Source of the DNA: Daedaleopsis sinensis
Taxonomy: Eukaryota > Basidiomycota > Agaricomycetes > Polyporales > Polyporaceae
Assembly: GCA_033807695.1 (NCBI GenBank)
Contig: CM066302.1
Span: 4,092,001-4,156,000, forward strand
DNA length: 64,000 nucleotides
Direction of reading: 5' to 3'
Each line of letters opens with the position of its first letter. The first letter of the stretch is position 1. Shown here in pieces: positions 36,316-48,158 of the stretch. The translations under genes and the position numbers were made by a program. The notes under the pieces were generated by a model that saw nothing but the letters and a program-made list of their open reading frames with translations, did no database searches and had not been told where the DNA came from.

Positions 36316-39300
36316 CCCTCGACCGGCCGGACCAGGGCATATGGGTCCCGTCGCCAGACGTCGAGTGCTCGTCGACTTGCGACCCGAACACTGTCCGTCT
36401 CAGGACAAGAACCCGCCTCACCCTCGCTCCCGGCATGCTTTCCGCCGGACGCCATGACCACGAGCACCCCGTGAACAGTTCGCAACGGCCCCCCCATTCG
36501 CGCGGCGATCCGACAAGTTTGAAAATAGCCTCATTTCGGACGGTTTCATTGCTTTTCGCCAGCCGTCCGACTCATCCGCGAGTGCTCCCCCAGTTCTCAC
36601 CGGTCCGCGTGCTAATACATCATCCCAGAACGCGCTGAACGTTCCGCGTCCAACACAGCCGGCCATACCGCGATCCTTTGAGTTTTCAAAAATCGCTTTC
36701 AGCGCGATTTCATGGCATTTCATGGGGTACGCCAGAAATCTGCCATAACTCTTCGAGTTCTCACCCGTACGCGTGCGAACGCATGTTCACAGAACGCGCT
36801 GAACGTTCCGCATCCAGCGCCCCCGGTCGCATCGCGATCCGACGAGGTCTCAAAATGCACATCTCACAGCGACTTCATGGGTACCGGAGGTGAGTCCGCT
36901 CTCCCGTCCGAACGGCGACGGTCCGAAGTCGCAGCACGGCGCACGCGTTCGTCGCGCACCACAGCCGGGGTCCTGACTCCAGAGCCCGTCGCGTGTCTGC
37001 TGCTCTCGCAGCAGCAGCACAGAGCTCCCCGACGCGTGCGAGACGGCTCTATCGCCTGCTCGAGCGGGGAGACGGACGGCGGAGCCTGCAGCCTGACGAG
37101 AGGCGGGTCCGACTTGGAGTCCACGGGCGGGCTGTCGGGTACTCAAGTCAGCGGGGCGGGGGCGGGGTCCGGCACGGTGACACGTACATAGATACGTACC
37201 CTCGCCGAGCGGGATGTCAAGTGTCCATACACAAACTGTCGAATACAAGCGTCCTATGTCCGAAATCAGCATTAAGGTCAGCACAGCGAGCCGGGGCCAG
37301 GGGCCGGCACACAGATAGACATACCTTATCTGCGATGCTCGATAGTCGACGTCCTCATGCAGGCATCCGGGACCGCACACACGTATCTGAGGGACAGCAC
37401 TGTCAGCATCCGGGGCAGCGGTCAAGGGCGTGGCGCGGGAACGACTCACTAGTACGACAGCGCGCGGACGAGTGCGCCGCACGCACGCGGCACAGTCCAG
37501 TGTGCGGAGCCGAGCCTGCAGAGTGGTGGGGGAAGTCAGTTGCGTACAGGGCGGAAAGGCGGACCCGCGAGGTTTGCGCACCGGTCTGAGCTAAGGCGCA
37601 ACGACGCGATCGTGCGCAAGCGTAAGGCACCTGCGGTCCACTCGCGTTGAGTCGGGACCATCCACAGAGTCCTCGGACCTGGGCGAGAACGGCTGTCAGC
37701 GACGCGGCGGAGCATCCGCAGACAGAATCTAAGAGACTTACCTTCACGTTAAGTCACAGCAGAAAACCGGCTCGTGTGGGTGCAGAGGATGCGACACTTC
37801 CCGAGCACGTGGAGACCGTCAGCTGCCGGTGAGCCTGCAAATGGTGACCATGTCAGATACACCCCGCCGCGCGAACAGTGAGCAATACGCACCTGTCGGC
37901 GAGCAGCGGCGAACACGTACAGTGCGGCGGCGTGCATGAGCTCGGTGAGGCCGAGTGAGAGAAGGGAGGGAAGAGGGAGGGAAGTGAGGGAAAGGGAGAA
38001 GTGGGGGAGAGGGTGCTGGGGGACTTGTCGAGTCTGCGGGCCTACTTGTACCTCGCGAGCTTGGTCTGTGCGCAGTCCCCACGGTCAGCAGACCGTACCG
38101 TGTGAAAGTGACAACAGCTGACTTCGCACGCACCCTTCGGACGTGGCGGAGGCGGGACCAACCAGAACGCTGCACGACAGAGGACCCTGCGCGTGAGGAC
38201 GGGAATGGCGCAAGTTCCGAGATCGGAGGAGCATGGAATGTTCTCCGCCATCTTCGCGTAGTAGCGTGGGCGCTCGGCTAATGTGTGATGCAATTTGTGT
38301 TGTAATGCCGTTGTAAATTAGGGCGGAAGGGGCAGGAGGAGAGGGTCCTGCACGGATAACACCGTCCGGACTATTTCTGGCTGTTTCGGTGGATGTGGGC
38401 TCAACAGAGACCCTTGTCTCATGTAGTACGCATATGGGGGCTGCTAACAAGCATTCATGTACTAGTCAGTACTGCACCCATGGCCCTGTGATATTCGCAT
38501 ATCAGTCAGCAATCTCGAAGTGCTAAGTCTAAACATGACAGCATGGCACTTACTATGTGCAGGAGAGTCGACCTCTTCATACTTGCAGCTTTCCAGATCT
38601 CATAGCAGTAGATCAATGGTACTCTAGTCTTGCTGTCTTCGTCCTGGACGGAATGCGTCAGTTTTCTGGTCAGAGATCGGCAGAGGAAGAGAGATAAACG
38701 CCCGGCGGTGAATATGGCCGTCCGCATTTGGGCATTGGCTAGCGCTCTTCCCGCGCTTGGCGCTGACTCGCCTGCCACCTCCGCCGTTCATCTTCCCGCC
38801 GTTCCCGCATCATAAGTGTCCGTGCGAACAGCCAGAATGACCTTGCATCTTCGATGTGATGCTCAGAATTCAGCAGGCCACTAGTATACTCTGCCTGCTG
38901 AAATAATACATGCACACTTGGACTCGAGCTTCAAGCTTTCAGGCTTGAGTGAGAAGTACAGACCTTACACCTTCAAGTCACGAGTCCTAAAACACATTCT
39001 GGCTGCTATAGACATCAAAGATATGTTCCGTTTCCCTGCACAGAAGTCGTACAAGTACGGGACATCGGCGCCGAGACTCTAAGTCATAAGTTACACTTGC
39101 CGTGTGTATGCGACCGTGATGGGCGGGAACAAGCGAGTGGCTAAGCTGTTTCCGGTCCAGGCGGGTCCAATGACGCGGTCACAAATTCTACCGAACAGAA
39201 TACAGACTAGTCTGGTTGCTGTGATATTATCCCTAAGCAGGACCCTGTCAGCCCAGACCCGGGATGAGATAAATGTGCAGCCGACTAATGATGTGATCTT

Positions 39301-39938
39301 GCAATTTGCAAAGGATGTACCATGATTGAGATCTCACCAGTCTGTCGGAACTTGAAGCGGATGAACTTGCAGCGCACATGGGACTCTGTCTTGCGGAGCT
39401 TGAGCATAATTTGTACCGAGTCTACCATAGAGTACAGGGTGTGTTAATCTAACAGGCTCTAGAGAGACCGGGGCAAGGAGAACAGCAGAATTGATGCCAA
39501 GCAAGGAACTCACACAAGCCGATGGTATGCGAGCTGAGCTTGAACCACGAACCCTGACCTGCCCGTCACAGTCGCTTCTGCATCGAAAGAAGGGTGTTTC
39601 GCACGGGCAGGTGGGAGGAGAGCGACCGCTGGTATGTCATCACATCCCGAGTCCCAAGTGTACCGTGTCCGGAAGCGCAAGGAGCTTCGTGCTCACATGG
39701 TGTGGTGCACCATTCACAGGTCTAGTGAAAACGAGCATGAGATGGGGCAACACACAGACGAGACTAGGACCATGCTGCTGGAGTGCAACGACTCGTCTCA
39801 CGAGGTCGGAATGGGGTCAGGTACGAAGCAGCAGACCCTGAACTCCCGTCACAGTCGCTTCGAGTAAGAATCAAGTCGGAGGCGAATCCACATGGACGGA
39901 GCAGGCTCAATGCGTGCTCATTCTGTCAATTTAGCTCT
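36316..39938. other. Unit 4 spacer upstream of the 223-aa gene
   Basis: Looks identical to the corresponding unit 3 spacer. No supported gene. Confidence 0.55.
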
Positions 39939-40404
39939 CTTCGGACAACCGGCACCCATGCGAAAGGGTCGTCGCGACAGGGATCGGGGGACGGAGTCAG
40001 TTGAACTTGCGCGAGCCGGTTCAATGGGAGCTGAGCAACTCGGAACCGTGAACTACATACACAGTCGTGTCCAGTTCGAAACGAGTTGGAGACGATTCAG
40101 CACACACGGAGCGAGCTGCAAAGCTCGCACTGTATCTGTGCTCGCTCTATCTTCCCAACTCAGCTCATCAGATGACCGTCCAAGCGAAAGGCTCGTCACG
40201 ATGGGGGTTGGGGAGAGCTGAGCTTACGAAGATCGCTTGGGGATCAGGTCCAACGCAACAGATGGCATTGGGAGCTGAGCAACGACTCGGAGTCCTGAAC
40301 TCGTCGCTTCCAGTTCGAAACGATTCCGCATGGACGGAGCGAGCTGCGACTGTGTCGGGGATCGGGAGACGGAGTCAGTTGAGCTTGCGCGACTTGTGCA
40401 AGCC
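39939..40404 (+). repeat. Decayed exon-1-like copies (unit 4)
   Basis: Same three segments as unit 3, shifted by 11,034 bp, resembling exon 1 of the gene at 40709. Confidence 0.55.
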
Positions 40405-40708
40405 GATTCGAGCTGCGACCTCCCGGTGCGTCGGTGCTCGCTCTACTTATCTTCCCGGATCAGCTCTCCTCAGCTGAGCTTGCGCAGACCGCTTGGGGAG
40501 TCAGGCCTCAGGTCCGACGCGACAGACACCCTGAGTGCTCGTCACACTCGCTTCGACGTCGAAACGAGCCTGTAGCAGCGGCCGTTAAGTACATAGTCAA
40601 CTACTCGACTTGTTCGTGCTGTCTTCCCCACTCACCTCTTCTTACCGCCCGTATGTCGTCGCACTCTGATTCGCATGCCCTCGCGCTGACCCTCTCTCGT
40701 ATAGCACG

Positions 40709-41430
40709 ATGGCTCGACCCATAGGGACCACTGCGAAACCCACAGGCTCCTCGCGACGGGAGGTCACGCGACGGAGCCAGCTTCGCGTTCGCATGAACGC
40801 CGCACTCGGTGAGTCCCATAACGCTCCCCGCGATGTGTGCGTCCCTGACATCCTGCAGCTGCGCTCTCCGGAGTGCCGGACGCGACGATGTGCTGGACAC
40901 TCGAGACGTACGTCGCGTACGTCGTCCTCAAGTGCGGCGTCGAGCTCGTCGGCTTCCCACCCACCTACACGTTCGGGAACCTCAGCGACCACGCGACGGG
41001 GCTCCGGCGCATCACCCACCTCCTCACGCGCTGGGAGAACCGCGTGATGCGCTTCGTGCGCGTGTCCGACGAGAGGCGGCGGGCGGTGGCCGCGAACCCG
41101 CTCCTGGCCGCCCCGAGTCCCCTGCTCGCCGACAAGCAGTCGACTGGCGGCCGTCCGGACATCAAGAAGCGTCGATACCGGCCGGTGACGAACCCGATGG
41201 GTCTGCCCGGACGGTACGAGCGGAACGGGCCGAAGTCGGCGCCGTTCGTGAGCCAGGAGGTCGAGGCGGCGGTCGAGGCGGAGATCGAGAAGGAGCGGGC
41301 GGAGGACCCGCTCGCAGAGCTCAGCGGCGACGAGGAACACCAGAGGTTCGTGCGCCGCGCTGAGAGGAGGCGGCGGCAGGTCCGGAGTATCGTGCGGAAC
41401 CCTGTCGAGGGTTGGTTCTTGTTGTCGTAG
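40709..41430 (+). CDS. Uncharacterised 223-aa basic protein, copy 4
   Basis: Exons are 40709-40808 and 40859-41430, with an apparent 5'-UTR intron at 40651-40704. The encoded protein is the same as copy 3, including the copy-2-like front and copy-1-like end, so the recombination predates the unit 3/unit 4 duplication. The family is unrecognised. Confidence 0.75.
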
Positions 41431-44400
41431 AGTACTTACATTGTCCGTTTGAATGTATCGGGCACGGTCGTCGTCGTGCACACAGTCGTGACACTCAGTC
41501 TGGTGCGGAAGGCGGGGTCTGGCGCGGAAGGCGGGCCGAGTCTGCATGGCTCACGCATGGTGCGCAGACAGAGCAATGACGTACCATCACGTACGTGCGC
41601 ATGGACGTCGATCTTTGTGGTGGAAACGAGCGGGTCTCCATCGCTTCACATCTGCGTAAGATCTGCAGGATATCAATCAGCGAGCAAATACAAACAAACG
41701 CGGCCGCGTAGCGATCCTCTTACCGTCCCCGTCCCCTCGCAGATTGGGATCAGCAGCTCAGGAGCACACAGTGCTGCTGAACTACCCATCCCAGTCAGCG
41801 AGCCACCGCCGTGCAGCGGCGCGAACGTGCTCGAGAGCACACGCGGCAGCGCGGGGGGGCAGTGGGCTTGGGGACAGTCCCGGCCGAGTCCGAGTGGTCG
41901 GAGATCGACGAGTCGAGATCTGTGGAGGTTAATGAGCTCAATCAAACACCGCTTAGGTGTCGTACGAGCGCGCACCTTTCGCTCCCGAGTCCCTTCTCTA
42001 CTCTTTCCCCCATCTACGCCAGCTGGTGCCCTTCCCTTTCCTCCTACCTTCGTCCCGACTCCTCGCCGCAGCTGTGCGCTACGCTCCGTGAACCGTACGT
42101 CGTCTACCTCGATCGACACGGTACTCGACTCTCACTGATGTGTCTCCCAGGTTTCGACACGCGCGCCCTGCAGGCCACGACGTAGTTGGTGAGTCTCGCC
42201 CTCCCTCGTCGAACGAACACGCTCCGGGCGCCGGTCACGCTCGAGCCGTCGGTGCGAAGGGGCGCACGAGACGGCTTCGGACTCGCCTGTTCGGGAGGCT
42301 CCGCGTACACGCACGCGGTGGTCGACGTGCAGAGCGCGGGACTCGTTCCGCGGGACGACAGAGATGCTTGAGGCATCCCCGGCTCTGCTTGAGGATCCCC
42401 GCCGGCTGGAAGTCCTTGAACGGCACGATCTCGACGCCTGGGGGCGGCGCAGGGAACGGGGGGAATGTGAGCCAGACGTTGGTCACTGTCGGTCGGCCAG
42501 GCGGGTGCTGCGGTAGGGCCCGACGCGTCCGTGGCGCCACTCACGGTCAGGCATCAGCAGCTCCGTGCGGAGTCGCTTCCCGAGGGACGCGAATGCAGAC
42601 GACGTGGTGCTCGAGAGATCGAGCGCAGAGCGTGCTTACCTGATGTGAGAGGCAGCGTCAGTACGAGCCTCCGGGGCATGGTACGACGTTTACCGCATCA
42701 CCGACACCGGCAAACTCTGCCGCCCTCTGCAGATCATGCAGAGGGCGTCAGAGCGTGAGGCAGGCCCCGGGAGCGGGGCCCGGAGGGCTTCGCCTGCTCA
42801 TTTGAGTGGGCACACGCGCGCGGTGCGATTGCAGACGTACCTGGGCAGGCCAGACTGTCGAGCACGTGCTGAGCTTATGCACGGGCGTCGAGGAGCGTGC
42901 GTGCTTGCTGATATGCGGCGCATGCGCTTGCGAGCACGGTACAGGGCGTCCGGGGACGGTACAGCGCGCCGTTCGCGCATTCTGCGCCGCCGCACGAGCG
43001 CAAGCGGGGCCCGGGCTCGTCGCCGTCCCGGATGGGCCCGAAAGCGGGACGCTCCCGCCTCTCGAGGCGACGGCTCGTCCCAAGTGACGAGCCCGTGCGA
43101 CGACGGATGGCGTTAGCCCGGAGGTCAGTTCTTCGCGGCTTTCTATGCAGATGAGCGAAGTGGCACTTACCTTGATCATCAGCATAGGATGCGGCTCGGC
43201 ACGCGAGCGAGGACGTCCGGGCGGATCTGTGGGGTACCCGGGGCACGGTACAAGGCGTTCGTGCACGGTACCTGGCGTCCGGGGCACAGTACAGCGCGTA
43301 CAGCGCGTCCGGGAACGGTACAGCGCGTACAGCGCGTCCGGGAACGGTACAGCGCGTTCTGCGCCGTGTCCACTCGCGCAAGCGGGCCCCGGGGTCGTTG
43401 CTGTCCCGGATGGGCCCGAACGCCGGTGGCTACTGCGTCTCGAGGCGACAGCTCGTCCAAGAAAGGAGCCCGGGCGACGCGGATTGCATTCTAGTCAGCC
43501 CGGAGGTCAGTTCATGGTTCTCTGTGCGGCGTGTGCGAGACACTGACCTTGATCGTCGGCACAGGACGCGGTTCGGGCACGCGAGCGGGGATGTCCGGTG
43601 GGGCTGTACGGTACGCGGTACGCGGAGTCGAGGGGACGTGGGCTTACTGGTGCGTACCTGCGTTCTGGACCGCTCACGGCGATCTCTCACTGACCCTCAA
43701 TCGCGGCCTGATAGCGACGATCGGAGCGTGCTGGAGGGCAAGCTACTCGCACTATGCATCGCTCGGCGAATCCGGAAGGGAAGAGCGGCGGGGTGGAGAG
43801 AAACGGAAGGGGAGGGACGTACCGGTACGTGGTTGCATTTGTCTCCTAGCCGGTCCTGCAAGTTCACCCGGTGGCTCGCCACATCGAGTGCGACGCGAGC
43901 GCGGGAGACGAGCGCGGAAGGCGGGCAGGCGGTCGGAGGATGGTCGTGGTCGAAGGACAAGGAGGAGGCGGACTAGGCGCCCGCGAGCGGTCTGAGGAAA
44001 GTCCCCGGTACGCCAGCGCATCTGTTTCGGGCGTGCTGGAGACGGACGTTGCGTGCGCACACAGATGCGTGCCGCTTCCCGTTTGGCTCAGATCGGCGGG
44101 GGAGGATGGTGGTGGCAAGAGGGACGGAATAGGCGCCCGTCCGGCGTGCGTGCTCGGATTCGATTCGAGACAAGGGCGTACCTATAGGTGCGTAACACGG
44201 TCGTTTCGTCGCATATCCGGAGGTGAGGATGGCGGTAGAAGTTGGGGGTGACGAGTCGGCGGCTTGGATGCGGGTGGTAAAAGGTGAGTGCTCGGATTCG
44301 TCTTCGGGGTGCGGGAGAGCACGGACGGGCGTCGGGGAATGCAAGTCGCGCAGTTCCGGAGAGAGGAGGACGGTGGTGGTCGGAGGACAAGAGGGATGCA

Positions 44401-45349
44401 TAATAGGCGCCCGTGCGTCCTCTGCAGAATCTGCGTTTCTGGCGGGTGGTAGTCAGTAGAACGGAGACTCTGTACGTGTAGAATACACGCGAATACTCAC
44501 CTGGAGGCCTGCGGACATGTTCCATGTGCTGCACCCTTCGTATGCGCTGCTTCCTCTGCGCTGGTCCTTTTTGTACGCCGCACCCTCTGTACACGCCGCA
44601 CACCCTCTGTACAGGCTACGCACCTTGGGCAGGTATATTAGCTATATACGCACTGTCGTTTGGATTCCAGACGGTACCTTTGCGTGCACGACGGCCCGGG
44701 GTGCGAGTCCGTGCGCAGGACGCGACGGGCGCTAGCGTCGAGAGCTGAGAGCCGAGAGCGGCGAGCGGAGAGCGCGTCGTGCGAGCGAGAGTCGTGCGCG
44801 ACGAGAGAGACCGGTACCGAGAGCCGTTGCAGACTCGTGCGGTGGCAAGAGACGTGCGACGTGCAGTCAGCCACCGCGCGCGATCGGCGCGCGATCGGCC
44901 TTCTCCGAGGCGCTCTGTCCTGTACCGTCTGCGAGTAACAATGTCCTTGCCCTCTCTCTCTCGTCGACGGGCACCAGGACGAGGAAGCTCTTCATCTAGA
45001 GCTGAACTCGAAACTATCACAATGCACGCTCCGAGGGCCGGATCTACTCGAGGTCGTAGCTGCAAAGCCTAATTCTCCCTCTCCCCCCGCCTGCGACTTG
45101 CCTTATCTCCTCGTCGGGCGCACGCTGAACTCGTCGTCCTCTACGACGTCGGCGATACTGTACCCCAGGCTGCCGGCATGCTCTCTACCTCCATCTGATT
45201 CTTCGCTCTCCACCATTTATTTCTGTCGCTCTTCTGTCGCTTCGAGATGTTCTGCAAGGTCATATGCTCAGCTTCGCCCTCGCAGCTGCATCGATTCAGC
45301 CTCGCCGCCCGCGTGATGCGCAATATTCCCCGTCGAAGGCCTCAGCTCC
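41431..45349. other. Unit 4 spacer between the 223-aa gene and the intact esterase
   Basis: Equivalent to 30397-34383, with the GGTACAGCGCG minisatellite near 43243-43356. It has a single 30-bp repeat near 44631, and small differences from unit 3 from about 43980 onward. No supported gene. Confidence 0.55.
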
Positions 45350-45356
45350 TATAAAG
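45350..45356 (+). promoter_or_regulatory. TATA-like box of the intact esterase
   Basis: TATAAAG lies 94 bases upstream of the ATG at 45444, and the intervening leader has no other ATG-started long frame. The position fits a core promoter with transcription starting near 45380, which is inference. Confidence 0.5.
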
Positions 45357-45443
45357 TCTGCTCGCTCGCGCGTCGACTGCCGTGAGTCAAGCCCCTCATC
45401 TCCGCCAGCCGACTGTCTATGCCGGACAGCACTTCGCCCGACC

Positions 45444-46856
45444 ATGAGGAGCTCACTTTCACTCGCTGCTGCCGTCTCCGCCGCTGCCTACTTCGTCTGC
45501 GCGAACGCGCTGCGTCTCCCCAACCCTGGTAGCCATCTACCGCAGTACTCGTCTTCGATCGCTAGACAGGCCAGCGGGAACAACAGCGGGATCCATCTCG
45601 CTGTCTCCCCCGTTTGCGGGCCGCTCTCGGGGCAGACAGCCGACGCAAACGCCGGGATCGACTTCAAGAAGATCAAGACCATCGTTGCATTTGGGGTAAG
45701 TCCATCCGAACGCGACCTGGATCCGACGCTGACTCGCCACACAGGACTCGTACACTGACGGCGGCCGGCAGGATGGAGGACCGCTACCACCCGCTGTGGT
45801 CATACCGCCCGACGCAGAGGCGGGCGGGAGGTCGACGGATGGGAAGACGTGGGTGGAGGATCTTGCGGACGACGCCGGGGCGACGATCATGGACTATGCG
45901 GTACGTCTCTGTTCAGCTTGCCGCCACACTATCCATCCCCCTTACACATCTCGCGTATGGCTAGCAATCCGGCGCGTGTACAGACCTGAGTCTTTGGCCG
46001 AGTGCTATCAAGAAAGTCGACTTCATTGGCCAGAGTACGCGCAACACGATATTGTCACCCTCCATTCGCTTACCGTACGTTTCGCTACAGTGGCCACCTT
46101 CCTTGGACAGTCGAACGAACTCGACCCGGAGACGACGCTCTATGCGATCTTCTTCGGAATCAAGTGAGTGTCGTCCCGCCACCGCCGCCACAACCTGCTC
46201 TACAATCTCTCACAATGCGCGCATACAGCGACTACGAGAACTCGAAGAGTACGCTCATCCCCCGTCTTCCCCGTGAACACGCCGCTGACCTCCCGTACCT
46301 CGTCGCAGCCGACGGCGAAGCGAACCTGCAAGCCGCTGCGCAGGTCATCCTCGCCCAAATCCGCACACTCGCCAGCGCGCCCACGAACGGCCGCGCCTTC
46401 CTCGTCACCGACGTCTACGGGCGCGGCACGCACACCCCCGCGGGCGACGCCTTCGTCCAGACCGTCTTCTCCGGGCTGCACGCCCTCCACCTCGGCACCA
46501 ACTCCACCGGGCACAACGAACCTGAAGGCGAGGGCCCGAAACTGGATGTGGCGTTCGCGGCGTTCAGCCGGATCTGGGACGGGGTGCTCGGGGCGGACCC
46601 CGGATTTGAGGCGTTTGGGTATGTGAGCACGGATGCGTGCATCACGGATTGTGCGGCGGCGCCCTGCCAGACGGACGGGATGTGCGGGGACCCGGACCAT
46701 TTCTTCCAGTATATCCCTGGGTGCGTCTCGTGCTGCTCGTCGGGAGAGTGTGTGTGGCTGACTGACGGGTTGTGTGCGTGTAGACATCCGTCGAAGGAGG
46801 GCATGAGGCTTATGGTGGACTACGTGGAGGAGGTGCTGGATCGGTGCGCTGAATAA
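45444..46856 (+). CDS. Secreted GDSL/CE16-like esterase, complete copy (351 aa)
   Basis: Seven exons: 45444-45695, 45745-45900, 45965-46034, 46091-46163, 46229-46248, 46309-46720 and 46784-46856. All introns are 49-65 bp and GT-AG. A hydrophobic Ala/Ser-rich leader ends near residue 22 (ANA), so the enzyme is probably secreted. The block-I Ser is S86 in FGDSYTDGG, split by intron 1. GIND (residues 182-185) is the block-III motif. A Cys-rich segment (DACITDCAAAPC) and GDPDHFF precede GHPSKEG, whose H329 is the likely catalytic His. The residue three before H329 is Ile, not the Asp of a canonical DxxH motif. By family, GDSL/CE16 enzymes remove acetyl groups from hemicellulose-derived sugars; the substrate here is not shown. 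It is the only copy with the last exon. Confidence 0.88.
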
Positions 46857-47631
46857 TGACCGCCTCGAGTGGAATACAAGCTACGTTCTGTCTCCGGCTG
46901 CAGTACCGATGGAACTTGGAGTATCTCCGTGATGGCCTTCCAATGTCGCGAAGGCGTTATTGCCCCACGTCGTGACCCGTGGTCGGCGACATCATCGTTA
47001 GTTCTCAACCACGATGTCGCGCGGCCGAGACCGCACCATGAGTTCGGAAGGGGCTCAAGAAGCTCTCGAGTATTTCAGGCAGTTCAACGACATGCTTGAC
47101 GTCCTTGTAGGACACGTTCACAGTAAGACAAACACTTAGAGACATCCTCTAGTATCGACGAGGTGAGCGCACCTCATCTCGATTCGGGCGACTGCTCATC
47201 TGAACGCTGGCCAAGGCAAGGTCTCCACTACGTCACTCAATCACTGATTCGGAGGCTGCGATACAACCCTTACTCTCGATGTCTTATACCACGTCTCCAT
47301 CTTCTTTCCGCAGCCATGTTTGGTGCCGCAGAGTTGAGGTATACTCCAATTACTTGGACAATATTAATGATTGGCCTGTACATGGCAGATAGAGCACCGT
47401 TTATGCACTCCCAGAATCCATCCGCGAGTCGGAGCCTTCTCTGCCTCAAACGATCGAACAAGGGCCATCCCAGGGCCACACTTCCTTGTCATTCTACCAC
47501 GAATACACTGATACACTGATACTAAGGCTGCAGCTACAGCTAGTACATGCGGCATAGCAACAGTGGGACTCCATGATTACTAATGACTACTATTCGAGAC
47601 CCCCCATAACTTGGAGTGTCTGAGATCGTCT
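46857..47631. other. Single-copy DNA right of the array
   Basis: About 775 bp between the intact esterase and the convergent minus-strand gene fragment. It probably holds both 3' ends. A 118-codon plus-strand frame (47163-47519) has no recognisable features. No supported gene. Confidence 0.5.
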
Positions 47632-48107
47632 TTATCTAACTGTGTCTGGACGTTCCCGACAGCGACGGTATTCTTCTAAAAAGGCGTCCTCCATTGCCTC
47701 TTTCATGGCTTGTTTTCCCTCCGAGTCACCATTCCAGCATTTTATGGGCGACCATGGTGGCATATAGTACTCCCAGTCTGACTGATGTGGATTGCAACAC
47801 ATCTCGATCAATCTTTTCCTGTAAGGGCCGGCATTAGTTTCTGCTGCCTGAAGCTGGAGAACCCGAAGAACTTGTGCATACTCATGAAGCTCCTTGATAT
47901 CAGTATATGTCCCGCCCACTCCCCCATCGGGTCTGTAGCTTGTATCGATGTATTGTTCCGCAGGCTCAGTCAGTTCTTTGAAAAAGACGGCCCACACCCA
48001 GAAGGGTCCTGACGAGACAACTGCAAAGACAACAGGTTTCTCGAACATGCCCTGGGAAAAGTAATGCTGAACTTGTTTATAGACTTGAATCGTTGCTTCT
48101 CTTATTT
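47632..48107 (-). pseudogene. 3' part of a gene split by the 9.76-kb transposon
   Basis: On the minus strand the frame from 48107 down to the stop at 47632 begins KIREATIQVYKQVQHYFSQG. It then has a hydrophobic core (FAVVSSGPFWVWAVFF) and ends in ERPDTVR. The 5' part lies at 57880-58637. With the element and one 9-bp duplication copy removed, the two parts join in frame as 945 bases of exon 2. The family is unrecognised; the protein is soluble-looking, without a signal peptide. The frame on this side shows no later damage, so the insertion may be recent. Confidence 0.8.
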
Positions 48108-48116
48108 TGATGTCCA
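48108..48116. repeat. Left target-site duplication TGATGTCCA
   Basis: The same nine bases occur at 57880-57888, directly flanking both inverted termini. This is the expected footprint of cut-and-paste transposition. Confidence 0.9.
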
Positions 48117-48158
48117 GGATAACTCTATTTTGAAACCCCGGGTATCGAAATGCAACCC
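48117..48158 (+). repeat. Left terminal inverted repeat of the transposon
   Basis: Begins GGATAACTC and includes the palindromic block CCCCGGG. Its inverse partner is 57838-57879. Agreement is strong over the outer 29 bases and weaker inward to AACCC. Confidence 0.88.

Larger units (their letters stand above)
35734..46685 (+). repeat. Tandem array unit 4 (10,952 bp), last of the array
   Basis: This unit follows unit 3 at a constant offset of 11,034 bp and looks identical in the stretches compared from about 33.63 to 43.97 kb (against 22.6-32.94 kb). Differences appear near 43,980 and in a short tandem repeat near 44.6 kb, where about 68 bp are missing. It ends in the only esterase copy that continues past the junction point (46685), into its own last exon and then into single-copy DNA. 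Confidence 0.95.

Noticed and set aside
45984..46000. Acceptor at the CAG before ACCTGAG for esterase intron 2
   Set aside because: It gives an immediate stop in frame; the TAG acceptor at 45964 restores QSGACTDLSLWP and the family-like sequence.
1..46685. Ribosomal DNA array, because the units are near 11-12 kb
   Set aside because: No rRNA-like sequence is visible and each unit contains spliced protein-coding genes.
1..46685. CRISPR or a bacterial plasmid array
   Set aside because: Short GT-AG introns, TATA boxes and basidiomycete protein families show a eukaryotic nuclear origin; the repeats are kilobases long and direct.
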